Shown here: positions 17,452-26,154 of the stretch, piece after piece | Layout: each line of letters opens with the position of its first letter | How positions within the stretch are numbered: position 1 is the first letter of the stretch | From: Planctomycetaceae bacterium | GTDB taxonomy: Bacteria; Planctomycetota; Planctomycetia; Planctomycetales; Planctomycetaceae | Assembly (NCBI GenBank): GCA_947476295.1 | Contig: CANJQC010000021.1 | Location: forward strand, 1 to 52,742 | Reading direction: 5' to 3' | Length of the DNA: 52,742 nt | Notes under the pieces: generated by a model | What the model saw: the letters and a program-made list of their open reading frames with translations, nothing else | What the model was told of the DNA's origin: nothing | Database searches by the model: none | Position numbers and translations under genes: made by a program

Positions 17452-17683
17452 TAAGCGGCTCCCATGGGAAGCCGGATGATTCGGTCGCTGGCGAGGGCTG
17501 CCGCATAGTGCAACGACGCCTAAACGTCGGCCTCTTCGATATTATACCCGCGAAGGATTGCTTCAAGAGATTCTCCCGCTGCGAGATTGTCGAGAATTGC
17601 CGACACCATCACTCGGGTCCCCTTAATGCAGCCTTGCCGTGACAAACGTTTGAATCGATACTAATTTCTTCTTCCCAGTTCAT
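17451..17683 (-). pseudogene. Decayed DUF433-type antitoxin
   Basis: From ATG 17683 (AAGGAA upstream) the minus strand reads MNWEEEISIDSNVCHGKA. A one-base frameshift then occurs, followed in another frame by CIKGTRVMVSAILDNLAAGE, SLEAILRGYNIEEADV, an in-frame TAG, and ASLHYAAALASDRIIRLP, ending at TAA 17451-17453. Read through both lesions this is a clear DUF433 protein: the pattern G.p.IkGTRv.v..il..la.G.s.eeil..Y is diagnostic. DUF433 proteins are small antitoxins or DNA-binding partners of DUF5615 toxins. The frameshift and the stop make it a pseudogene. Confidence 0.75.
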
Positions 17684-18067
17684 GGTACGATTCCTTGCCT
17701 TGCATTTTCATCACAAGTTTATTGAAAAAATGTTCACCGGAGAATGATGGCAGAATTTGTTGCCGGGCGTAACTGAAAGAGCAGGGTATCGCCAGTCGCC
17801 ATCTATACGCCGCTCAGCGGCAGATTTCTGAACAGCCACGCTGGCGACTCCGCCATGAAGTTCTGATTCTCTCGTCGTGAGTTGATTTTCGACGAGTTCT
17901 AAAAGTAATCTCCGAATGCGACTGCCAGAATACTAGGAGTCTGTCTGAATACTACTGACGATGGCGGACGTACCGGCAAGCTGACGCATGCCGCTCGCCA
18001 AACATGCGTGTTCGCGATACTCTGCACTAGGTGATTGTCGTCTCAATCTGTTGCCCGAAAGCCCGTC
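17684..18067. other. Intergenic region before the alpha/beta hydrolase
   Basis: About 380 bases between the antitoxin relic and the hydrolase start. No convincing ORF or strong hairpin is seen. Confidence 0.45.
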
Positions 18068-19330
18068 ATGTTTTCGCCTGCCCGCTGCTCACGAAGTCTG
18101 CTGCTTCTGGTTGCCCTGTTGTTTGCAGGTCAGCACTCTGCGTTATTAGCACAGGACGCCGCTGCAACGAGCGAAAATTCCGGAGTCCAGTTTGATCTGG
18201 AAGCATTATCAAAAACGCCAGATGTGTTTCCGGCCGACGACATGCCGGTTGAGGGTGTGAAGTCGCTTTACTATTCGGGACCGATGTACAAGGGTAAGCC
18301 GACCCGCATTTTTGCCTACTACGGAGTGCCAGCTCGGGCCGAAGGGTCCCACACCAGCGATAAAAAACTTCCTGCGATGGTATTGATTCATGGTGGAGGA
18401 GGAACGGCGTTTGATCGCTGGGTCAAACTGTGGAATTCACGGGGCTATGCGGCAATTGCGATGGATCTCTGCGGTTGTGTTCCGGTCGGAACCTACGGTA
18501 ACTGGCAACGACACGACCTTGGCGGACCACCGGGTTGGGATGCCAGTTTCACTCAACTGGATGATCCAATCGAAGACCAGTGGACCTTTCACGCCGTGAG
18601 TGCAGTGGCTCTGGCGCATTCTCTGATTCGTTCCTTTCCGGAAGTTGATGCCGATCGAATCGGCGTCACCGGGATTTCGTGGGGCGGCTACCTCACATGC
18701 ATCGTTGCGGGCGTGGATCAACGTTTCAAATTTGCGGCACCGGTGTATGGTTGCGGTTATCTTGGAGAAAACTCTGCGTGGCTGCCGAGCTTTGAAAAAC
18801 TGGGCGTAGAAAAGGCCGGGTTGTGGCTAAAACAGTGGGATCCATCCGAGTATCTGGGTCACGCACAGATGCCGATGCTGTGGGTTAATGGGACGAACGA
18901 TTTTGCATATCCGATGGATTCGTGGAAGAAGTCCTGGTTGTTGTGTCAGAGTCCTCAAACTTTGTGCCTGAGGGTCCGTATGCCTCACGGTCACGGTGTG
19001 GCCGGAGAAAATCCCGAAGAGATCCACGTCTTCGCCAATTCCATTTTGAATCACGGCAAACCACTGGTGAAGATTACGGAACACGGAAACCGTGACGATG
19101 AAGCGTGGGCGACGTTCAATTCAGAAGTCTCGGTCATCAAAGCTGAACTCTGCTTCACTCGATGGACAGGCAAATGGCAGGATCGTGAATGGGAGACACT
19201 GCCCGCTCAAATTGATGAAGCTGCGTCGCGAGTCACCGCAAATGTTCCTGCGGATGCGACGGTATTCTATCTGAATCTCTTCGATGATCGTCAGTGTGCC
19301 GTCAGCACAGGGCAGACAGAAAAACCGTGA
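18068..19330 (+). CDS. Secreted alpha/beta hydrolase (acetyl-xylan-esterase/dienelactone-hydrolase-like)
   Basis: The product (about 420 aa) begins with a typical signal peptide, SLLLLVALLFAGQHSALLAQD, so it is exported. The alpha/beta-hydrolase core is clear: oxyanion HGGGGTAFD near residue 115, nucleophile elbow GISWGGY, acid residue in LWVNGTNDFAYP, and catalytic His in MPHGHG. A C-terminal beta-sandwich of about 100 residues (DEAWATFNSEVS onward) resembles the all-beta tail of PhoPQ-related or dipeptidyl-peptidase-like hydrolases. The substrate is probably an ester of a polysaccharide or a peptide; this is inference. ATG 18068 is preferred to an in-frame TTG at 18035 because it places the signal peptide correctly. 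Confidence 0.82.
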   Translation: MFSPARCSRSLLLLVALLFAGQHSALLAQDAAATSENSGVQFDLEALSKTPDVFPADDMPVEGVKSLYYSGPMYKGKPTRIFAYYGVPARAEGSHTSDKKLPAMVLIHGGGGTAFDRWVKLWNSRGYAAIAMDLCGCVPVGTYGNWQRHDLGGPPGWDASFTQLDDPIEDQWTFHAVSAVALAHSLIRSFPEVDADRIGVTGISWGGYLTCIVAGVDQRFKFAAPVYGCGYLGENSAWLPSFEKLGVEKAGLWLKQWDPSEYLGHAQMPMLWVNGTNDFAYPMDSWKKSWLLCQSPQTLCLRVRMPHGHGVAGENPEEIHVFANSILNHGKPLVKITEHGNRDDEAWATFNSEVSVIKAELCFTRWTGKWQDREWETLPAQIDEAASRVTANVPADATVFYLNLFDDRQCAVSTGQTEKP

Positions 19331-19356
19331 GCACGCTGGATTTCGCATTTGCCAGG

Positions 19357-20238
19357 TCAGATGCCCGAGGCCCCGCCGGGAAGCTGATGAAGGTACAGGA
19401 TTTCCGCAGGTGTCAGAGCTTTGCTAAAGACGGTCAGGTCATCGAAATCTCCGATGTACAAAAGCCCCAGCATGATGGCCGTGTTTTCATTGTCCCAATG
19501 GAACTGCATCGGCTTCAGAAGAATGCCGGCCGATTCTCCATTCAGGTAAAGCGTTGACCTGGACATGGCGGAGTTGCCTTCTGATGAGTTGAAGTTCTCA
19601 AATGTAAAGGCAACGTGAGTCCACGCTTCGCGGGAGAACGGTGGCTTTTTCACGACAACCATCGGGCGGTCTGCAACAGGAAGTTTTTCCCATTCGATGT
19701 CAGTTGGATTCCAGAACTTGTAGTCTGCGAACACTCCGAGTCGAAAGTCGCGTGGCAGGTCACGGTCAAAGTCCACAAAAAATGCACCGTCATTCCATCC
19801 TTTCTGAGTGATCTGGATTGGATCGCAGTAGCCGGGTTTCAGGTCCTGATCAGGGTTGAGCTTCAGCCAGAACGAAACCGAGCCGGACCAGTTTTGGGGC
19901 CGGAATTGCATGTTGGTTCCGTCATAGAATACGACTTTCTCGCTCTTGTCGGAAAACCTCAGTGCGTCGCCAAATCGGCCCTGACCGGAGGCGATCGTGA
20001 CCTGTTCGCAGTGATTCCCTTCCTGAGACTGTTTACGCTCGGATGAGTCCGCTGTAAATATTTTGCCGCTGCCAGTCGCAATTCGGGCGTCGAATGTCCC
20101 GTCAAACGGTACGTGCAGAAGCAGCGACGACTTCAGATCGATTTTGTCATTCTGTTGCGCGTTGACCGGCGTGGATTGAAAAGCTGCAAGCACAATCACG
20201 CTGATTGCTGCGTACGACAACACAGGATATTTGAGCAT
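19357..20238 (-). CDS. Secreted LamG/concanavalin-A-like lectin domain protein
   Basis: The product (about 293 aa) has a signal peptide (YAAISVIVLAAFQSTPVNAQ) and one jelly-roll domain of the LamG/concanavalin type. Landmarks are LLLHVPFDGTFDA, RFGDALRFSDKSEKVVFYDG, NWSGSVSFWLKLNP, EAWTHVAFTFENF, STLYLNGESAG and IGDFDDLTVFSKALTPAEI. Such domains bind sugars or act as accessory modules and are common in planctomycetes. Start ATG 20238 has AAGGAAG upstream; the frame extends 14 codons further but without a ribosome binding site. It converges on the hydrolase, with 26 bases between the genes, and follows the propeller protein on the minus strand. Confidence 0.8.
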   Translation of the reverse strand: MLKYPVLSYAAISVIVLAAFQSTPVNAQQNDKIDLKSSLLLHVPFDGTFDARIATGSGKIFTADSSERKQSQEGNHCEQVTIASGQGRFGDALRFSDKSEKVVFYDGTNMQFRPQNWSGSVSFWLKLNPDQDLKPGYCDPIQITQKGWNDGAFFVDFDRDLPRDFRLGVFADYKFWNPTDIEWEKLPVADRPMVVVKKPPFSREAWTHVAFTFENFNSSEGNSAMSRSTLYLNGESAGILLKPMQFHWDNENTAIMLGLLYIGDFDDLTVFSKALTPAEILYLHQLPGGASGI

Positions 20239-20288
20239 TGGGTCTTTCCTTCTCTGTCTCTGTAGAACGCCAGAGGGCAAAATTGTGG

Positions 20289-22676
20289 TCAGGGTGTCGT
20301 GCCGGATGCCGACAATGTTTCCTTGACAAAACCATGGTACAGGCCCATCCAGTATGGCAGCAGGAATGCGACTCCATCTGCCATTTCCGTGCCGCCACCA
20401 CCCTCGTCAAGCCGCCATGGGTCATGATTCCAGTGATCAACGAATCTCTCATCAATCGGCAGGACTTTACCATTCGGACGGAAACCTTTTCCATGTGATT
20501 CAATCACATGTTTCCCCAATGGAATGATATCCAGTCGGTGGCTGTTCTTGTGCGCCCATCGGGTACGATCGAACGAAAATCGCTGAAGGGACTCAACGGC
20601 GTCATTAATGACTTCCTGAGGAACCGACGGCCAGTAATATGGGAGTGGCTCATAGAACTGTGCGAAGACGAAGTTGAACAACGGGCAGACTTCTGGTTCT
20701 TCCTGTGCGAAATATCTCGCCATCGATCTCATATATTGCTTACGGAGAACCGGATCGACTTCGTACGAAAACAAGTTGTAGTAGCACATGAACGCCATTT
20801 CATCATCGGACTGATTTCCTGATCCAAGCCCGTTCTGGTTTTTGGGGTTCAGGACGTTGGTGAAATAATTGTGTTCATTCAACAATTTGTTGTATTCAAT
20901 TCTGTACTTTTCATCGCCGGTAACATGCCACGCTGCGACCAGATAAGAAAGGATGCTCACAGAATTAAGTCCCCTGCAGTCCGTCAGTTGATCGGTGTTC
21001 AGTACGTCCGGTGCAAACTGTCCCCAGCGTGTTGGCAGACCGTCGTGATCGACCAGAGCATAGTTGTGGCTGATCAGGTGACACGTGACACGATCGACAA
21101 CTTGGCGTACCTGTTGTTTTTCCTGTTCGCTTTCGGCGACCAGATCATAGTACAGAGCGTAGAAGAAATAGTGGCCGTCGAGCTCATCAGAGCTTGTGTC
21201 GGTTTTCCAGTACCACTTGCCGTCAGCGCTGACTGGCCAGCGTGGTTCGATCACCTTCCAGAGGGGGTCTGATTTCTGTCGATCGCGATCATGGTCGGGA
21301 CTGTCGTGGATATTTGGGTCTCGCCCGGAAACCGGTAAAATTGTTCGTGCTGGAAATCCATGGGGTGGTGAGTGCTTTCCGCCCTGCGGAACTTCGCTCA
21401 GAAATGCCACTGCTCGAAATGCCTGATCGGCTCGCCGCTTTGCTTCAGCGGAATGTGTCACAGCATATTCAAAGCACTGGGCGGCGCCGTACATGCTGGT
21501 CCAGAGTCCGTCATTGTCGCTGTCGTGTTGCGTCCACTCTGACAGATCGCTTGGTTGCTTGAGCGTCACCGCATCCACATACTCATACTCCGTTCGCTTA
21601 TGGTAACGATCGATGTCGTCATTAAACGCAGCGGCTTTACGCTGCAGCGTCATCGGGCGAGACTCGATGCAGGAAGCACCCGACGGCGTCGCGAACCATG
21701 CATCGCCGTTTTTTGAAAGAGCGATGGAGTTGACTCTGTCGTCGAGGAGCCAGCGTTTTCCCTGACGGTACTCCCATGTGTCACCTGTGAATCGAATGGC
21801 ACCTAGGGTTGTGCCGAACCAGACATCGTTGGAGACACCTGTCGCAATGCACGTGAAATCGTTCCATGGCAGGCCTTCATGTCCGGTATAGAGTTTCCAT
21901 CCGTCATCGGAGCGTTTTCCGACGCCTTGAAGTGACGCAAACCAGAGTGATCCGCTCGCGTCATATCCGACGCCGCGAACGTTCTGCAGAGACCATCCCA
22001 CTTCGTGATCACGAGGACTTTGCAGCGCCGCGACTCCGGAATCCAAATTCAAGGTCACCAGGCCGCCGTCCGCTGCGACAGCAATTTCCCGACCTCGCCA
22101 CGCTAATTGTCTGATCGGCAGTCCGGCACTTAGTTGGAGATTGACGGCGTGAACCGGTTGCACATGCCCGGCGGAAAATTCCAGCAATCCCTGGCTGGAA
22201 CCTGCAAACACACGATCTTCGGTCACCATGACGCTGCTGACCGATGTTGAAGCAGGAAGCTTTCCCTCAGCCTTCGGGGGTGATCCTGGGGATAATGAAA
22301 AAATGGAATCTCCCTCGATATACCAGATTCGGTCTCTGCCCAAAGTCAGGCAGGTCACGGGGGATGTCGTTTTGCGGATAACCTTCCAGACTCCATGGTT
22401 GAATTCTGCCAGTCCGGATTGTGTTGCCGCAAACACAGAGTCACCATTCACGACAACGCTGTCTGCCTGGTTCGCTGGTAGCCCCTGAGATGTGCCGTAA
22501 CCGACATGTACCTGCTGAGCATATTCACCAGACTCTACACCATGCGTCTGGGATGCATCTGCTGAATTCGAACCAGTTTCATTGCCAGCGGCAGCGAATC
22601 GGAAACAACCGTAGTTGATAGAATATAAACCGAAAACACAGATGGACAGCACAGTAAATCGCACGGACAATTTCAT
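20289..22676 (-). CDS. Exported two-component-regulator-propeller plus alpha/alpha-toroid protein
   Basis: The 795-residue product has an N-terminal signal/anchor (VLSICVFGLYSINYGCF). Residues ~60-360 form repeated beta-propeller blades with WFAS/VWFGTT/AWFATPSG motifs typical of two-component-regulator propellers: VRGVGYDASGSLWFAS, NDVWFGTTLGAIRF, GDAWFATPSGASC. The C-terminal half has a Trp/Tyr-rich alpha/alpha-toroid character (DSDNDGLWTSMYGAAQCFEYA, YFFYALYYDLVAE) as in glycoside hydrolases or polysaccharide lyases. No kinase or receiver domain is present. The combination suggests an exported carbohydrate-processing or sensing protein; the exact activity cannot be read. It lies upstream of the LamG-like gene with a 50-base gap, so the two are probably cotranscribed. 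Confidence 0.75.
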   Translation of the reverse strand: MKLSVRFTVLSICVFGLYSINYGCFRFAAAGNETGSNSADASQTHGVESGEYAQQVHVGYGTSQGLPANQADSVVVNGDSVFAATQSGLAEFNHGVWKVIRKTTSPVTCLTLGRDRIWYIEGDSIFSLSPGSPPKAEGKLPASTSVSSVMVTEDRVFAGSSQGLLEFSAGHVQPVHAVNLQLSAGLPIRQLAWRGREIAVAADGGLVTLNLDSGVAALQSPRDHEVGWSLQNVRGVGYDASGSLWFASLQGVGKRSDDGWKLYTGHEGLPWNDFTCIATGVSNDVWFGTTLGAIRFTGDTWEYRQGKRWLLDDRVNSIALSKNGDAWFATPSGASCIESRPMTLQRKAAAFNDDIDRYHKRTEYEYVDAVTLKQPSDLSEWTQHDSDNDGLWTSMYGAAQCFEYAVTHSAEAKRRADQAFRAVAFLSEVPQGGKHSPPHGFPARTILPVSGRDPNIHDSPDHDRDRQKSDPLWKVIEPRWPVSADGKWYWKTDTSSDELDGHYFFYALYYDLVAESEQEKQQVRQVVDRVTCHLISHNYALVDHDGLPTRWGQFAPDVLNTDQLTDCRGLNSVSILSYLVAAWHVTGDEKYRIEYNKLLNEHNYFTNVLNPKNQNGLGSGNQSDDEMAFMCYYNLFSYEVDPVLRKQYMRSMARYFAQEEPEVCPLFNFVFAQFYEPLPYYWPSVPQEVINDAVESLQRFSFDRTRWAHKNSHRLDIIPLGKHVIESHGKGFRPNGKVLPIDERFVDHWNHDPWRLDEGGGGTEMADGVAFLLPYWMGLYHGFVKETLSASGTTP

Positions 22677-23062
22677 CGGCGTTTTCTCTTTACGACGGAA
22701 TATTGAACTTTGTAACTATTCACCTGTCTACATCGCACAGAAAATGTTGAGACACTTTTCGCTGCACCGCACTAACCCGATGCGTCAGCGAGGCAACGCT
22801 TTACGGCTCTCTCTTTGGCGGTGCGGGTTTACTATCACCGGCAACCGCATGAAGTATAGAAATCGGATTGCAGTTGCGAAAGCGAGTAAAACGAATCGCA
22901 CCAGCCAGTGGTTTTAGTCGCTGCGCTCAGGCCGGAAGCCGATCTCCCTCAAATCAACAGCCGTATTGACTCATTCACTAAAAGTGCGGGATACTACTGC
23001 GGTCACTTTTCTGACAAGGATGTTCTGCCAGGCAGTTGTTGCTGGTGCTGAGGAAGATAGAG
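22677..23062. other. Intergenic region with a palindromic repeat
   Basis: About 385 bases between divergent genes. Apart from an AACCCGATGCGTCAGCGAGG element (22772-22830) I see no supported gene. Promoters for both neighbours must lie here. Confidence 0.5.
22772..22830. repeat. AACCCGATGCGTCAGCGAGG-type palindromic repeat
   Basis: ctaacccgatgcgtcagcgagg opens the element, and a gcgggttt half of opposite orientation closes it after about 25 bases, forming an imperfect stem-loop. Elements of this kind recur between genes in planctomycete genomes, by recollection. Confidence 0.5.
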
Positions 23063-23893
23063 ATGAACCTGCTCCAGAGACTTACCCGTTCCGAAAGCCC
23101 TAAACTCAAGAGACCGTTTAAGGCTCTGTGGGGCTACGCTCTTCAGAGTACCGGTTTGTCCCAACGAATTCAGTTGAAACGTTCTCAATACATGATCCCG
23201 TTTTTTGCAAAGAGCAACATGGCTCTGACGCTGTGGGTTGACCCGAATCATGTCGATCGCGCTGAAGAATTTGTGTACGACTTTCTGAAACCAGGTGACA
23301 CTCTGATCGATGTCGGGGCAAACATCGGCTGTGTGACAGTCGCAGGTGCACTGGCGGTCGGTGAGACTGGACATGTGATTTCTGTGGAACCTCATCCGCA
23401 GACGTTCAGTCACCTGAAGAAGACCGTGGCCATCAACCATTGCACGAACGTCACATGTCTTAACACCGCGATGGGTGCGGAAGCGGGAGTCGTGAACTTT
23501 ACCGACGAACCTCGCAAAGACGACAACAACTGCGTGGCTCTGCAGGCCGAAGCGGGAATCCGAGTTCCATGTGTGACGCTGGCCAGTCTGGTTGAGGAAC
23601 ATTCGATTTCAAAAATTGCCGTCATGAAAATTGATGTAGAAGGCTTTGAAATGCAGGTTCTGCAGGGTGCTGAAGCGATCCTGAATAAGGTGGACAGCAT
23701 CTACATCGAAGTGCTGGAACATGCACTGCAAAAGTTTGGAAGTTGCTCCGCAGCTGTGATTAAATTACTCCAGTCACATGGATTTCGCTGCTTCTACTTC
23801 AAAGATGACCGAAGCAACGTCGTTGCGTTTGCCAGTCACGTTTCGCTCCGAGAGTGGCAGCAGGCACTTGTGGCTATTCCTGAGGCAGATTGA
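23063..23893 (+). CDS. FkbM-family SAM-dependent methyltransferase
   Basis: The product (about 276 aa) carries the class I methyltransferase fold of the FkbM family. Motif I is DTLIDVGANIGCVTVAGA near residue 87. Next come HVISVEPHPQTFSHLKKTVAINH and a C-terminal block VMKIDVEGFEMQVLQGAE with the family IDVEG motif, then YIEV. FkbM enzymes O-methylate sugars, polyketides or glycans. The start is ATG 23063 with GAGGAAG upstream; the open frame runs 27 bases further. It has no glycosylation cluster beside it. The next + strand gene is far away and the sequence after it is pseudogene on the other strand. Confidence 0.88.
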   Translation: MNLLQRLTRSESPKLKRPFKALWGYALQSTGLSQRIQLKRSQYMIPFFAKSNMALTLWVDPNHVDRAEEFVYDFLKPGDTLIDVGANIGCVTVAGALAVGETGHVISVEPHPQTFSHLKKTVAINHCTNVTCLNTAMGAEAGVVNFTDEPRKDDNNCVALQAEAGIRVPCVTLASLVEEHSISKIAVMKIDVEGFEMQVLQGAEAILNKVDSIYIEVLEHALQKFGSCSAAVIKLLQSHGFRCFYFKDDRSNVVAFASHVSLREWQQALVAIPEAD

Positions 23894-23949
23894 GCGGTCT
23901 TACCCGTGTACTGGAAATCACGCTCTCGCGGCAGTGCGCCATGACTGAA

Positions 23950-24545
23950 CTACCACTTCAGGATCACTTTCCCCGACTGCCCGGATATCTGCCTGACATT
24001 TCCAGTCCGACGTCAAAGCCTTCCGCCATTCCCAGCTTACGCTGCACGTCATCGAGTGTTTCGGTTTTTTACGTTTACGGATCAAAGATCGATGCAATGT
24101 CACGATCAATTGTGTCGTGATGATGCCAGACGTTCGTCATCGGCAGTGCAATGTATTCGGCAAACGCACCCGTTCGGTTGACGCCGATCCCCTGTGTCTT
24201 CGCGCAGAGATGACGTCGGCCCGCCAGACAGTTTCGAAAGCGACCGCAGACGACGTGTGCTTCACCGCTCACCAATTCGCCCGCATAAAAATCGGCAACA
24301 TTGGAACCCACCGAGACCACTTCGCCCACAAATTCATGTCCAACCACCATCGGGACCGGGATTGTTTTCTGACCCAAGTATCCCATTCGTAGATGTGTAT
24401 GTCCGTGCCGCAGATCCCCGTCTGATCCACCTTGATCAGCACGTCATTGACGCCGACTTTTATCAGCGCGCAGAATATCAATTGCGGCATGAGCTCGCCA
24501 CAGTTCAGGCCATACGACACACGGTCGGCCAGTTTGTGAACCTAC
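23950..24545 (-). pseudogene. tdh: Decayed L-threonine 3-dehydrogenase (tdh-like) gene
   Basis: Three homologous pieces are readable on the minus strand. A degraded N-terminus leads into [27 protein letters not shown] (zinc-site Cys region). After a one-base frameshift come [24 protein letters not shown], a Cys cluster ([15 protein letters not shown]) and [19 protein letters not shown]. After TAA codons come TLDDVQRKLGMAEGFDVGLEMSG and the last eight residues SGKVILKW ending at TAG 23950. TDH is a zinc medium-chain dehydrogenase that oxidises threonine to 2-amino-3-ketobutyrate, about 340 residues. Roughly half is deleted here, mainly the Rossmann fold. A hairpin element lies at its 5' end. 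Confidence 0.75.
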
Positions 24546-24647
24546 GCCGTATGTAGGGTGGGACCAGCGACAGCGCCGGCCCACCATTCATTCGATTTGG
24601 TGGGCCTGCGCTCCGCTGGTCCCACCCTACAAGTTCACAAATTGGCC
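24527..24647. repeat. Nested inverted-repeat element (REP/MITE-like) at the 5' end of the tdh relic
   Basis: The central part has a perfect 17-bp arm pair, gtagggtgggaccagcg (24553-24569) and its complement (24614-24630), with a second near-perfect 14/15-bp stem inside (24572-24586/24598-24612). Outside lies another inverted pair, ggccagtttgtgaac (24527-24541) and its complement with one mismatch (24633-24647). The whole folds into an almost uninterrupted hairpin. No transposase ORF is associated. Confidence 0.85.
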
Positions 24648-24725
24648 AGCCATGCGGCACCGGATTCCGGCCTGCGACGCTGCAGAATTGGACTCACGCG
24701 CCACACCGACAACCTGCGGCCGTTA

Positions 24726-25733
24726 TCATCGTCGTTGACGGTGGACAGTCATGGTGACTTTCGAATTGCGACGTACCGGCGTTCTGACACCGCCCCGCTC
24801 GCTGAAGGACCACCGAGAAAGGCCTGATGGCTTTGGAATCACGGGCGAGGAGCAGGCACCGTCTGTATCGTCTCTGGGTACTGCATTCGCGTTTTCTCCC
24901 TGATCGGCAACAGGCAGTTTACGGAGGCGAATTCGGCGAAAATGGACCACCGATCCTTCGCTCTGCAGGGCAATGCTGCCCGAGGATGGTTTGGCACCGC
25001 TCACCTCACCGGCGTTCTTGCCATTCACTTCCACGCTCAGACGACCACCTCGGCTGATGATTTTGCCTTCGTTCCAGGTACCGACAGGACGCGCAAGATC
25101 ACGTTCCAATTCACTCGACTGATCACTCATCGCATCGCCACTTGGAAACACGCTGCCCGCTTTTGGCTGATGCAACTGCACCTGCATTGATGTAGGCCAG
25201 ATTCTCGGTTCGTCCTGCGTGTACACAAGCACGCCGCTGTTCCCGTCGGCATCTTTGGGGAACTTCCATTCCAGCGTGAGTTCAAATTCAGTACAGGTCT
25301 CTGTTGTATAAAGAAAGCCTTTGGGTTCCCCGGAACAAATCAGGATGAGCTCCTTATCGTCGACATCGGGAACAACTTTCCAGACCGGAGCGCCCGGTGT
25401 CTCCGGTGCGGAACTGAATATTTTCCAGTGTTGAGCGAGATCATCCGTTAACAGATCAACAGCTTCAGACTCATCCACTTTTTTTTTCGCCTCATTCTGT
25501 TCGTCGTCAGCGACCGAAGTTGCTTCTTCTTTCTGCGTCCTGGTCGTGTCTGGCTGTGAAGCGGGCGAACTGATGGTTTCCGGAGTCCTCGCATCCTGAG
25601 CCATCACCGGCAGCGCCAACATCAACACCAGCACCGAAGCTGCTGCTCCACGGTATCGGCAAAGCAGGCGGTTGATGGGCAACCGTTTCATCTGACGAAT
25701 GCGACGTTGAATGATCGACGGCCCCTGAGACAC
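24726..25733 (-). CDS. Secreted DUF1080 (3-keto-disaccharide hydrolase-like) protein
   Basis: The product (335 aa) has a signal peptide (ASVLVLMLALPVMAQDA), a low-complexity acidic linker, and one DUF1080 jelly-roll domain from about residue 90 to 280. Landmarks are EPKGFLYTTETCTEFELTLEWKFP, NSGVLVYTQDEPRIWPTSMQVQLHQP, GTWNEGKIISRGGRLSVEVNGKNAGEV and GSIALQSEGSVVHFRRIRLR. The family is now called 3-keto-disaccharide hydrolase and is very common in planctomycetes. A basic tail of about 50 residues follows the domain. The GTG start at 25733 has AAAGGA at good distance; an ATG at 25691 has none. It probably acts on glycans outside the cytoplasm; substrate unknown. Confidence 0.82.
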   Translation of the reverse strand: MSQGPSIIQRRIRQMKRLPINRLLCRYRGAAASVLVLMLALPVMAQDARTPETISSPASQPDTTRTQKEEATSVADDEQNEAKKKVDESEAVDLLTDDLAQHWKIFSSAPETPGAPVWKVVPDVDDKELILICSGEPKGFLYTTETCTEFELTLEWKFPKDADGNSGVLVYTQDEPRIWPTSMQVQLHQPKAGSVFPSGDAMSDQSSELERDLARPVGTWNEGKIISRGGRLSVEVNGKNAGEVSGAKPSSGSIALQSEGSVVHFRRIRLRKLPVADQGENANAVPRDDTDGACSSPVIPKPSGLSRWSFSERGGVRTPVRRNSKVTMTVHRQRR

Positions 25734-26154
25734 CCGACGTTCCTTTCGTTTCGTTTAGCAGCGATAATTGACAATCATTACGGCACTTCGAAGAAGACAC
25801 ACCACCAAGTCCGCCGCCGTAATCTCAACGACTGACGCCTAGCAATCGATCCGTGCCAGCGGACGGCTTGCGTTCAGGCAGTCTTATCCGGGGGGCTTCA
25901 GGGCGATACTTTGCCTGAGACACTACACATCGGAACAGACCTTTTGTCAATGCTACCGGTCACCGGATCTGTCCATAGATTTGCTTTGTCAGCAGAATTG
26001 ATGGGTAAACTCTGGCTCTGAGAGATTACTCAAGTGTTTTTATCGTTTCGGACGCCGCTTCCTTCGCAACTAGGAGCAACGGAGTCCTGACGCTTCACAT
26101 CTTCGCTGAAAGAGGTGGAAGACATGCGAGCGGAAGTGACCAGCGATGCAGATG
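25734..26154. other. Intergenic region between DUF1080 and DUF1501 genes
   Basis: About 420 bases. No supported gene. A short + strand ORF from ATG 26124 has GAGGTGGAAG upstream but only 31 codons and runs into the DUF1501 3' end, so it is not called. Confidence 0.45.
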
